Assembly (NCBI GenBank): GCA_002372015.1
Contig: DFIA01000018.1
Location: 1-7,210, forward strand
From: Bacteroidales bacterium UBA3709
GTDB lineage: Bacteria; Bacteroidota; Bacteroidia; Bacteroidales; UBA932
Reading direction: 5' to 3'
Length of the DNA stretch: 7,210 bases
How positions within the stretch are numbered: position 1 is the stretch's first letter; each line of letters starts with the position of its first letter. The notes under the pieces were generated by a model. That model made no database searches and was not told the DNA's origin. It worked only from the letters and a program-made list of their open reading frames with translations. Position numbers and translations under genes: made by a program. Shown here piece by piece: positions 1 to 7,065 of the stretch.

Positions 1-49
1 CACCTGACTCATAATCAGGGGGTCCCAGGATCATGCCCTGGTGGGCCCA
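1..49 (+). tRNA. tRNA with anticodon CAT (Met or Ile2), 3' part only
   Basis: The 3' part of a tRNA, truncated by the left edge; the 5' acceptor strand and D-arm lie outside. The anticodon stem CCTGA/TCAGG (3-7 with 15-19) encloses the loop CTCATAA, with anticodon CAT at 10-12. A 5-nt variable loop (20-24) follows, then a perfect 5-bp T-stem CCAGG/CCTGG (25-29 with 37-41), the 3' acceptor strand TGGGCCC (42-48) and discriminator A49. CCA is not encoded (CAA follows), which is common in this phylum. CAT is read by elongator Met tRNA and also by the Ile tRNA whose C34 is modified to lysidine. Both can carry this anticodon loop, so I do not choose between them without the 5' half. The T-loop ATCATGC departs from the usual TTCRANN (see findings). 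Confidence 0.9.
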
Positions 50-60
50 CAAATCAAAAT

Positions 61-88
61 AAAGCACTTACAGTAATGTAGGTGCTTT
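61..88 (+). terminator. Hairpin downstream of the tRNA, probable terminator
   Basis: A 12-bp stem, AAAGCACTTACA (61-72) with TGTAGGTGCTTT (77-88), has one G-T wobble and closes on a GTAA tetraloop, a GNRA type. It lies 11 bases after the tRNA end, where transcription of the tRNA would be expected to stop. The tail after the stem (GCTTATCTTT) is T-rich but has no unbroken T run, so it is a weaker intrinsic terminator than the classical form. The stem is flanked by A-rich sequence upstream, so it might also act on antisense transcripts. An mRNA or tRNA processing hairpin is the main alternative. Confidence 0.6.
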
Positions 89-91
89 GCT

Positions 92-99
92 TATCTTTG
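92..99 (+). promoter_or_regulatory. Candidate Bacteroidetes-type -7 promoter element
   Basis: TATCTTTG matches the Bacteroidetes -7 consensus TAnnTTTG at all six fixed positions and lies 31 bases before the first start codon, directly after the hairpin. Transcription would begin near 104-107 and give a leader of about 25 bases. No convincing TTTG -33 element sits 19-21 bases upstream; that stretch is inside the hairpin stem. The same octamer type also occurs by chance inside genes here (for example 406-413 and 5246-5253), so position is the main support. Confidence 0.4.
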
Positions 100-130
100 G
101 GCTTCGTTTTGCATTTAGAGTATCCATACT

Positions 131-1528
131 ATGGGAAAACAAAATCATAATGGCTTACATGACACTAAGTTGCGTAAGTCTTTTAAGGGTGGGCTTTACT
201 ATATGTGGTTTAAGGAGTTTATCAGACTTCTGTTTAATCATTTTCTTTACAAGAAGGTATATTACATAGGTACAGATAAAATTCTGCCAGACGGCAAGGC
301 ACAGGTAATAGTTTCCGACCATCAGAACTGTCTGGTAGATGCTATTGCCGTAATGCTTTCATTCAAAGGACCGGGCAGGCGGCCTTTCTTTTGGGCAAGG
401 GCAGATATATTTGCAGTTAATAAGTTGCTGGAAAAGTATCTAAGGTTTTTGGGGCTTATGCCTGCATTCAGAATGGATCATGAGGGATTAGAAGATGTGG
501 GCAAAAATACAGCCTCTTTTGAAGAGAGCTACCATTTGCTCTTGAACGGGCAGAGTGTAATGATATTTCCCGAGGCAGGGCATCAGGATAAGCGCTACTT
601 GGGGCATTTTACAACAGGTTATACCACAATGGCTTTTACAACTGCGCAAGAAGGAAATTGGGAAAAAGAAATTTTTATTTTGCCCGTTGCCAATCATTAC
701 ACAGATTACTTTGGCATAAGACGAGAAATGTGTGTAATGTTTAGCGAGCCAATATCTCTCAAACCTTACTATGAGCTTTACAAAGAAAAGCCGAGAACGG
801 CAATGCGAGAAGTAAACTTGCTTGTGCGGAAAGTTGTTTCGTCTATGATGCTGGATATACAAGATTTAGACAATTACAACAGCATAGATTTTCTTAGAAC
901 CAATTATGGGAAAACCTTTGCATTGCTGAAAAAAATGCCTTATAAGATTCTGCCAGAAAAGTTAGAAGCAGAAAAAGCCTTTGTGGCAGCTTTAGATTCT
1001 TTGGAGGAGGATAAGAAAAGTGAGGTGTATAGTTTTGCTTCTTCCATAAGAGAGAAATTGGAAGATTTTAAATTATCTTTTAAGTCTGTAAGTAAGAAAG
1101 TTGCTTGGCCGATAACCATACTCAAAATTTTGGCAATGATTGTTTTATTGCCTGTTTGGGTGTTTTCGTTATGGCCGAACTGGCTATTGTACAACATACC
1201 GAAAAAGCTGACCAATAGAGTAAAAGATAAGATGCTATCTTCTTCTTTCTTGTTGGGTTTAAGTGCAGTAATTACCATTCCGCTGTTTACCATTATTTCT
1301 TTTGTAATTGTATGGTGCGTTCTTACTATCTATATGGCAATTGCTTATGTGTTACTTATGCCTGTTTTGGCTTTGTTTTGCTGGTATTATACGGAATGGT
1401 GGGAAGGCATAAAACAAGATATGCGTTTATTAAGATTTCGTAAAAAACTAAAAATTACTAAATTTGACACCCTAAAACAAGATATAGAAAAATTGGAAGA
1501 TAGGCTTTGGGCCTTGTTCAAGATATGA
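131..1528 (+). CDS. PlsC-type phospholipid/glycerol acyltransferase with C-terminal membrane segments
   Basis: Predicted inner-membrane acyltransferase of the LPLAT/PlsC superfamily, 465 residues, moving an acyl chain from a carrier (ACP or CoA) to a lipid or alcohol acceptor. The N-terminal catalytic domain (about 40-215) has the His/Asp block SDHQNCLVDA, with H64 and D70. The spacing is HX5D, as in NHQN..D-type relatives, rather than the classical HX4D. An acceptor-binding stretch GLMPAFR (108-114) and the FPEG-like block FPEAGH (146-151) follow. A charged, probably helical linker (about 275-320) leads to three likely membrane segments (about 327-349, 372-395, 397-420) and a basic tail. It is longer than a simple PlsC of about 240 residues because of this C-terminal half. 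No Shine-Dalgarno helps choose the start; M25 (position 203) also fits the domain boundary. The stop overlaps the next start by 4 bases (ATGA). The acceptor is unknown; a role in loading the product of this operon onto a lipid is inferred. Confidence 0.87.
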   Translation: MGKQNHNGLHDTKLRKSFKGGLYYMWFKEFIRLLFNHFLYKKVYYIGTDKILPDGKAQVIVSDHQNCLVDAIAVMLSFKGPGRRPFFWARADIFAVNKLLEKYLRFLGLMPAFRMDHEGLEDVGKNTASFEESYHLLLNGQSVMIFPEAGHQDKRYLGHFTTGYTTMAFTTAQEGNWEKEIFILPVANHYTDYFGIRREMCVMFSEPISLKPYYELYKEKPRTAMREVNLLVRKVVSSMMLDIQDLDNYNSIDFLRTNYGKTFALLKKMPYKILPEKLEAEKAFVAALDSLEEDKKSEVYSFASSIREKLEDFKLSFKSVSKKVAWPITILKILAMIVLLPVWVFSLWPNWLLYNIPKKLTNRVKDKMLSSSFLLGLSAVITIPLFTIISFVIVWCVLTIYMAIAYVLLMPVLALFCWYYTEWWEGIKQDMRLLRFRKKLKITKFDTLKQDIEKLEDRLWALFKI

Positions 1529-2751
1529 GAAGACGAGTTGTAATTACGGGCATGGGGATATATTCCTGCCTTGGAAAAACATTGGAAGAAGTAAGAGATT
1601 CTTTGTACACAGGAAAGAGCGGAATTATTTTCGATCAAGCAAGAAAAGACATGGGCTTTCTGTCTGCCCTTACGGGATATGTAGAAATACCTAACCTTAA
1701 AGGCGTTCTGAGCCGTAATCAGCGAGTATATATGCCAGAGCAAGCATTGTTTGCTTACTGTGCAACGGCAGATGCCCTGCAAAATGCCAACATAGACCAA
1801 GATTATTTAGACAATCACGAGGTAGGCCTTTTGTATGGCAACGATTCGAGTGCAGAGCCCGTAGTGGCCAGCGTAGATGCAATGCGTATAAAGAAAGATA
1901 CCTCTATGATTGGCAGCGGTGGAATTTTCAGAAGCATGAACTCTACCGTTACAATGAACCTTTCCTGTATTTTTAAGTTAAAAGGAATAAATCTTACCGT
2001 GTCTGGAGCTTGTGCCAGTGGTTCACATTCCATAGGCTGGGGCGCAATGCTTATACAGAACGGACTTCAAGATATGGTAATTTGCGGTGGCGCACAAGAA
2101 GTGAACTTGTACTCTGTATGCAGCTTTGATGGTATAGGCGCATTTTCAAAGCGTGAAAATGAACCGGAAAAAGCTTCTCGTCCGTTTGATAAGAACAGAG
2201 ATGGCTTAGTTCCTTCGGGCGGAGCTGCTACGGTAATTCTGGAAGATTATGAAAGCGCTGTAAAAAGAGGCGCTCCTATTATAGCTGAGGTCTTAGGTTA
2301 TGGTTTCTCTTCTAACGGCGATCATATCTCTGTACCTAATGTGGATGGGCCGGCACGCTCTCTTAGAATGGCTCTTGCTCATTCGGGGCTTAAAGTAAAT
2401 GAGATAGGTTACATAAATGCCCACGCAACCAGCACATTGGTTGGAGACCAGAACGAGGCTAAGGCTATTTATCAGGTATTTGGCAGTAGCATGCCGCCAG
2501 TAACTTCCACAAAGAGCCAAACCGGCCACGAGATGTGGATGGCAGGAGCAAGTGAGGTTATTTATTCTATGCTCATGATGCAGAACGATTTTATCGGAGC
2601 CAATATAAACTTTGAAACTCCCGATGAAGATTCTGCCAAACTGAATATTCCGTCTAAGCGACTGGCAAAAAAATTCGATACCTTCTTGTCTAATTCATTT
2701 GGTTTTGGAGGTACAAATTCTACCTTAGTAATTAAGAATTTCAAACGATAA
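1525..2751 (+). CDS. Beta-ketoacyl-ACP synthase, FabF/FabB (KAS I/II) family
   Basis: A 408-residue condensing enzyme of the thiolase fold that joins an acyl chain to malonyl-ACP by decarboxylative Claisen condensation, in the cytoplasm. It starts VVITGMGI, typical of the family. The full catalytic set is visible: nucleophile C163 in SGACASGSH, H300 in NAHATSTLVGD, K330 and H335 in KSQTGHEMWMAGASE, and the C-terminal glycine-rich FGFGGTN (392-398). The usual GHxLGAAG is replaced by GHEMWMAG, a bulkier version beside the second His. The start ATG at 1525 is chosen because it forms an ATGA overlap with the upstream stop; a TTG at 1507 would add six residues without family support. Its length matches ordinary FabF. 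Placement between an acyltransferase and a dedicated ACP argues for a specialised pathway rather than housekeeping FabF; that is inference. No chain-length-factor partner is seen here. Confidence 0.95.
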   Translation: MRRRVVITGMGIYSCLGKTLEEVRDSLYTGKSGIIFDQARKDMGFLSALTGYVEIPNLKGVLSRNQRVYMPEQALFAYCATADALQNANIDQDYLDNHEVGLLYGNDSSAEPVVASVDAMRIKKDTSMIGSGGIFRSMNSTVTMNLSCIFKLKGINLTVSGACASGSHSIGWGAMLIQNGLQDMVICGGAQEVNLYSVCSFDGIGAFSKRENEPEKASRPFDKNRDGLVPSGGAATVILEDYESAVKRGAPIIAEVLGYGFSSNGDHISVPNVDGPARSLRMALAHSGLKVNEIGYINAHATSTLVGDQNEAKAIYQVFGSSMPPVTSTKSQTGHEMWMAGASEVIYSMLMMQNDFIGANINFETPDEDSAKLNIPSKRLAKKFDTFLSNSFGFGGTNSTLVIKNFKR

Positions 2752-2765
2752 TAAAATATATCAAT

Positions 2766-3014
2766 ATGACAAAAGAGGAAATGATAGCCAAGACCATTCA
2801 GATTTTGGCAGATGAATTTGAAGTAGAGAAAGAAGATATAACCCCAGATGCCGATATCAAGAAAACTCTTGATTTAGACAGCCTTTCTTTGGTTGATCTT
2901 GTGGCTCTTATAGAAGAAACTTTTGATGTGAAGATAAAAGGAACGGAGCTTATGCAGGCTGTAACATTCAGCCAATTATACGATTTTCTATACGAGAGAA
3001 TATCTTCTAAATAA
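2766..3014 (+). CDS. Acyl carrier protein
   Basis: An 82-residue acidic four-helix carrier protein. The attachment motif LDLDSLSLVDL places the phosphopantetheine serine at S39, in the standard DSL context, with helix II following. Length and charge match bacterial type II ACPs. In the cell it would carry the growing chain between the ketoacyl synthase upstream and its partner enzymes. It begins 14 bases after the synthase stop, and its own stop TAA touches the ATG of the exporter gene, so translation is probably coupled. It lacks the very conserved GxDSL of housekeeping AcpP (here DLDSL), which fits a pathway-specific carrier. Loading requires a phosphopantetheinyl transferase not found in this window. 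The substrate cannot be read from the sequence. Confidence 0.95.
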   Translation: MTKEEMIAKTIQILADEFEVEKEDITPDADIKKTLDLDSLSLVDLVALIEETFDVKIKGTELMQAVTFSQLYDFLYERISSK

Positions 3015-5540
3015 ATGACTTGGATAGCTTTGGCGGCTTATAGGTTTTTTAAAAGCCACCGAGCCGTTTTTTATCTTTTACTCATAACGAGTTTTGTTCT
3101 GCTGGCTGTATTGGCCGGCAGAATGTATTATGAAGAAGACATTTCAAAGCTTCTGCCTGTTACCGAAAATAACAAAGGAGCGAGGTACGCTTTTGAGCGT
3201 CTGAAAGTTAAAGACAAGATATTTCTGCTCTTCAGAATGAGGCAGCAGACTTTAGACAAAGAATCGGCGGCAGATAGCTTGGTTTTAATTAGTTCTATGT
3301 TTTGCGATTCTCTGCAAGCGCATGATATGCAGGGAGATATAGAAGATGTTTTCAATAGCATAGAGCCATCCCTTTTAGCAGACGGAGCCGATTTTATTTT
3401 GGATAATGCTCCGTGTTTTCTTAATAAATCCTTTTATCCTCAACTTGATAAGATATTAAATCAAAAGTCTTTAGATTCTTTGATGCAGCTTTCCGGCCAA
3501 CTTTTGGAATCTGATATTTCCGGCATGTGGTATGATATTGTTTGCAAAGACCCTTTGGCTTTTAGGAGCATTGCGATGAAGGATTTTTCCAACTCCGGAA
3601 AGGGAGGCGGGCTGTCTATGGTATCTATGCATCTTTTCTCTCAAGACAGCACCTGTGCAATTGCTCTGTTGTCTCCGGCCTTCAAGGCTATGGACAGCAA
3701 GGCCGGTACGCGGCTTATAGATCTGATTCTTAAAGAAAAACAATGTTTTGAAGAGGCTCATCCGGGTATTGAGGTTCTTTTTTACGGAGCTCCGGTACAG
3801 AGCGTGTTTAATGCTAAGCGAATAAAGAAAGACCTGATAGTAACCGTAAGCATTGCCATGCTTATGATATTGCTGATAATAGGCTACTGCTTCAAAACCA
3901 AAGATACTCTGTTATATCTCTTAATACCTCTTGTCTGGGGAACTGTTATGGCTGTGGCTGCAATGTATCTTTTGCAGGGCCAGATGTCTTTTATAGCCTT
4001 GGGTATAGGCTGTATAGTAATAGGCGTGGCCCTCAGTTATTGCATACACATAATAACTCATCATAAGTATATCTCGAATACAGAGCAAGTTATAAAAGAC
4101 CAAGCAAAGCCTGTGATGCTGGGTTGCCTAACAACTGTGGGTAGTTTGCTCGGACTGATATTTACAAAAAGTCCGCTACTGAGAGATTTTGGCTTAATGG
4201 CTTCGTTTGTAATGGTGGGTACAACCCTTGCAGCCATATTCTTTTTGCCGCAATTCTTCAGAGGCAGCGGCAGAAAAGACGAAAAGGCTTTTGCCCAGAT
4301 AGAGAGAATAACTACATATCCGTACCATAAAAAAATATGGCTTATAACACTGATATGCGCTTTGTTTATTGCAAGCGTATTTCTTACTGGCGGCAAGGCA
4401 GACTTTGACACAGACCTTACTCATCTGGGGCACTACGAAAAAGATGTGGTTACAGCAGAAGCTCTATATAGAGATAAGGTTCAGGATGGAATGCTTAGTC
4501 AGTATTATGCCGTGTATTCCAAAGACTTAGATTCTGCTTTGCAGCTCAATCAGTTAATGGCTAAGGAGTGCCTCGCCATGCAAGCCTCTGGTTCCTACGA
4601 AATAACAGGAATTTCCAATATGGCTTCTTTCCTTATTCCTTCTTTTGAACAAGAGGCCAGAATTAGCGAGTGGAATGCTTATTTTACTCCCGAAAAAAAA
4701 GCACAAGTAAAGAAACTTACAGCTGCAGCTGCTCAGAGAAACGGATTTGAAGCAGAGATGTTTGAGCCGTTTTACAAGGCAATAGACAAACAGTACAGCG
4801 CAACAGATTTGTACTCTTCCGGAGTTGTGCCACAGGGGTTAATGAACAACTTTATAGAAAAAAGTCCGGATGGTTCTTATCTGGTATTTACATCGGTAAA
4901 TGCTCCTTCAAAAGATGCCATAAAAAAAATTTCTGCAGTTCTTGCAGAGGGAGGTATTTCTGCCGAACAAGGTATTTCTGCCGAACAAGGTCTTAGAGGT
5001 CATGTGTTAGTAGTGGACCCTTTCTTCTATACAACAGATATGCTGCAACTTATGGAGCACGATTTTAATACGGTTCTCCTAATATCATCTCTGTTTGTAT
5101 TGTTGATTCTGTTTATTGCGTTAAGAAACTTTGTACATGCCATAATAGCGTTTTTGCCAATGTTTATGAGTTGGTTCATGGTATTGGGACTGATGAAATG
5201 CTTGGGTATGGAATTTAATCTAATCAATATTGTGGTATCTACCTTTATCTTTGGGATGGGGGTAGATTACAGTATTTTTGTAATGGACGGGCTTACAAAA
5301 GGTAAGGATAGACAAGACTTGTTAAAATATCATCGTTCTGCCATTTTCTTTTCTGCCGTTATGCTGATACTTGCCGTATCTTTGCTTATGTTTGCTGTTC
5401 ATCCTGCTATTTCGTCTATAGGTTTGAGTACCTTAGTAGGTATGCTCTTTACCATAACAATAACTTTTACCCTGCAACCTTTTCTGTTTTACAAGTGGGA
5501 AGGACTAACAGCCAGATTAAGAGATAAGAGAAGTAAATGA
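3015..5540 (+). CDS. MMPL/RND-family lipid exporter
   Basis: An 841-residue inner-membrane transporter with the duplicated RND layout. TM1 (about 17-35) is followed by a periplasmic domain opening with EEDISKLLP (40-48) and TM2-6 (about 273-292, 299-320, 325-347, 367-384, 392-412). TM7 (about 440-458) precedes a second periplasmic domain (about 460-684), then TM8-12 from about 685 to 825. MMPL proteins move lipids, often lipid pigments or glycolipids, across or out of the inner membrane using the proton gradient. The second half keeps the family Asp-Tyr pair in FGMGVDYS (D751, Y752); the equivalent place in the first half is ALSY (S341, Y342), without the Asp. An 18-bp tandem duplication gives GISAEQ twice at 647-658. 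The gene starts directly after the ACP stop and overlaps the next gene by ATGA. Export of the lipid made by this operon is inferred; no membrane-fusion or outer-membrane partner is visible in the window. Confidence 0.9.
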   Translation: MTWIALAAYRFFKSHRAVFYLLLITSFVLLAVLAGRMYYEEDISKLLPVTENNKGARYAFERLKVKDKIFLLFRMRQQTLDKESAADSLVLISSMFCDSLQAHDMQGDIEDVFNSIEPSLLADGADFILDNAPCFLNKSFYPQLDKILNQKSLDSLMQLSGQLLESDISGMWYDIVCKDPLAFRSIAMKDFSNSGKGGGLSMVSMHLFSQDSTCAIALLSPAFKAMDSKAGTRLIDLILKEKQCFEEAHPGIEVLFYGAPVQSVFNAKRIKKDLIVTVSIAMLMILLIIGYCFKTKDTLLYLLIPLVWGTVMAVAAMYLLQGQMSFIALGIGCIVIGVALSYCIHIITHHKYISNTEQVIKDQAKPVMLGCLTTVGSLLGLIFTKSPLLRDFGLMASFVMVGTTLAAIFFLPQFFRGSGRKDEKAFAQIERITTYPYHKKIWLITLICALFIASVFLTGGKADFDTDLTHLGHYEKDVVTAEALYRDKVQDGMLSQYYAVYSKDLDSALQLNQLMAKECLAMQASGSYEITGISNMASFLIPSFEQEARISEWNAYFTPEKKAQVKKLTAAAAQRNGFEAEMFEPFYKAIDKQYSATDLYSSGVVPQGLMNNFIEKSPDGSYLVFTSVNAPSKDAIKKISAVLAEGGISAEQGISAEQGLRGHVLVVDPFFYTTDMLQLMEHDFNTVLLISSLFVLLILFIALRNFVHAIIAFLPMFMSWFMVLGLMKCLGMEFNLINIVVSTFIFGMGVDYSIFVMDGLTKGKDRQDLLKYHRSAIFFSAVMLILAVSLLMFAVHPAISSIGLSTLVGMLFTITITFTLQPFLFYKWEGLTARLRDKRSK
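4953..4988 (+). repeat. In-frame 18-bp tandem duplication within the exporter gene
   Basis: Two identical copies of GGTATTTCTGCCGAACAA stand head to tail (4953-4970, 4971-4988), followed by the start of a third (GGT). They encode GISAEQ twice (exporter residues 647-658) in the second periplasmic domain, about 25 residues before TM8. The unit is six codons, so gain or loss of a copy keeps the frame. Perfect identity suggests a recent duplication. Confidence 0.95.
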
Positions 5541-7054
5541 AATTTGATGCTGTAATAATAGGTAGCGGACTTGGAGGATTGGAGTGCGCTTACATTCTGG
5601 CTAAGAACGGAATGAGCGTATGTGTTGTAGAAAAGAATGCTAAAATTGGAGGCTGTATTCAAAGTTTCAGGAGAGGGGATACAGAATTTGATACAGGCTT
5701 TCATTATGTAGGAGCATTGGGCAAAGGAGAAATTCTCGAAAAGATATTCAACTACTTTGGACTGATGGAATTGCCGTGGCATCAGTTAGATACAAATGGT
5801 TTTGATCAAGTAGTGCTGCAAGATAAGAGTTATCTATTGGCTAACGGATACGACCACTTTGCAGATTCTATAGCGGCTTGTTGCAAAGCCAGCAGGGCAG
5901 AAATAGTGCAATACTCTTCTTTCTTGAAGCAAGTGGGAGAAAAGATTACAGATCCGCTCTTAAAGGGAGGCGAAGGCTTCTCGGCTGTAAATGCTCTGTT
6001 TAGCCAGAACGCATATCAGTTTTTGAGAGATACTGTAGAGAACAGGTTAGTAAGGGATATTGTGAGCGGTGCATCGCTGAAATTGGAACTATGTAAAGAC
6101 ACGCTTCCACTTTATACATTTGCCCAGATAAACAGTTCTTTTGTACAAAGTGCATGGAGGCTGAGAGCCACCGGCTCTACCATAGCAGAAAAGCTTGCAG
6201 ACAACATCAGGGAGTTGGGCGGAGTTGTTATGACCTCCACCTCGGCAACAGAGCTTATAGAGGAACAAGGGAAGGTTACTTATATAGAAGTGCAGCAAAA
6301 TGGAGGAAACAAGCAGCATCCTTCAGATACGGAGCGTATTTATGCAGACTATTTTATATCAAACCTAAGCCCTCAGCTAACCTTAGAGCTCATTAAAGAC
6401 AGCTCCTATATCAGACCTGTATTCAGGCATAGAATTTACAAGTTGGAGCAAACCTATGGCTTTTTTACGGTTAATATAAAACTCAAGAAAAATACCATTC
6501 CATATCTTAACAGAAACATATACTATTACAGTCCGGATCTGACTTCTGTATGGGATCTGACGGAGAGTGTGGCCGATGGAAGAATAAAAGGAGTGCTTAT
6601 AAGCCAGCAAGTGCCTAAAGAAGGCAGTATATATGCAGAGGCAATGGATATACTTACCCCTATGAGCTTTAGCGAGGTAATGCAGTGGGAGAATACCACG
6701 GTGGGACATCGGGGAGAAGCATACAAAGCTTTTAAGGCCAGAAAGGCAGAGCAGTGTATTTCCATGGCCGCAAATTGCATTCCTACATTGAGAGCATCTA
6801 TAGAAAACTTTTATACCAGTACCCCATTAACTTACATGAATTACACAGGAGCTGTTCAAGGTACTGCCTATGGTATAAAAAAAGATAATAATAATCTGAT
6901 TAAAACCCTATTAACTCCAAGAACACCATTGTCTAACCTATTCTTTACAGGGCAGAATCTTAACCTGCACGGGTTGTTAGGAGTTTCGATTACATCTTTG
7001 CTTACCTGCTCACAAATAATAGGAAAAGAGCGAATGGTATCTTTTTTGGAGTAA
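5537..7054 (+). CDS. FAD-dependent oxidoreductase, phytoene desaturase/retinol saturase-like
   Basis: A 505-residue flavoprotein of the CrtI/RetSat amine-oxidase-like superfamily, which adds or removes double bonds in long hydrophobic chains. The N-terminus has the dinucleotide fold AVIIGSGLGGLE with GSGLGG at 9-14, the ribose-binding acid E32 in VVEKN and the following GG at 38-39. EFDTGFHYVGA (50-60) is the family block that follows FAD binding; this form, with its HYVG, is closer to retinol-saturase-like proteins than to carotenoid CrtI. The C-terminal FAD-contact region TGQNLNLHGLLGVS (471-484) is intact. No signal peptide is seen; it probably binds the membrane surface. It overlaps the exporter stop by ATGA and the next gene begins 11 bases later. 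Whether it oxidises or reduces its substrate cannot be told from sequence, and no carotenoid synthesis gene accompanies it, so a substrate made on the upstream ACP is more likely than phytoene. That link is inference. Confidence 0.88.
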   Translation: MKFDAVIIGSGLGGLECAYILAKNGMSVCVVEKNAKIGGCIQSFRRGDTEFDTGFHYVGALGKGEILEKIFNYFGLMELPWHQLDTNGFDQVVLQDKSYLLANGYDHFADSIAACCKASRAEIVQYSSFLKQVGEKITDPLLKGGEGFSAVNALFSQNAYQFLRDTVENRLVRDIVSGASLKLELCKDTLPLYTFAQINSSFVQSAWRLRATGSTIAEKLADNIRELGGVVMTSTSATELIEEQGKVTYIEVQQNGGNKQHPSDTERIYADYFISNLSPQLTLELIKDSSYIRPVFRHRIYKLEQTYGFFTVNIKLKKNTIPYLNRNIYYYSPDLTSVWDLTESVADGRIKGVLISQQVPKEGSIYAEAMDILTPMSFSEVMQWENTTVGHRGEAYKAFKARKAEQCISMAANCIPTLRASIENFYTSTPLTYMNYTGAVQGTAYGIKKDNNNLIKTLLTPRTPLSNLFFTGQNLNLHGLLGVSITSLLTCSQIIGKERMVSFLE

Positions 7055-7065
7055 ATTGCAGCGTT

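Noticed and set aside
406..413. TATATTTG, a perfect match to the Bacteroidetes -7 element, inside the acyltransferase; similar octamers at 5246-5253 and about 5419-5426
   Set aside because: They lie within coding sequence, have no matching -33 element or downstream gene start, and are expected by chance in AT-rich DNA.
488..862. Antisense open frame inside the acyltransferase gene
   Set aside because: No family features; it is fully inside a well-supported gene and reads as a shadow. The same applies to the other minus-strand frames of 60-137 codons.
1507..1524. Upstream TTG start for the ketoacyl synthase
   Set aside because: It would add six residues before the usual N-terminus; the ATG at 1525 gives the standard start and an ATGA overlap like the one at 5537.
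6154..6396. Alternative + strand frame inside the FAD oxidoreductase
   Set aside because: Low-complexity shadow translation with no domain, overlapping an intact gene.
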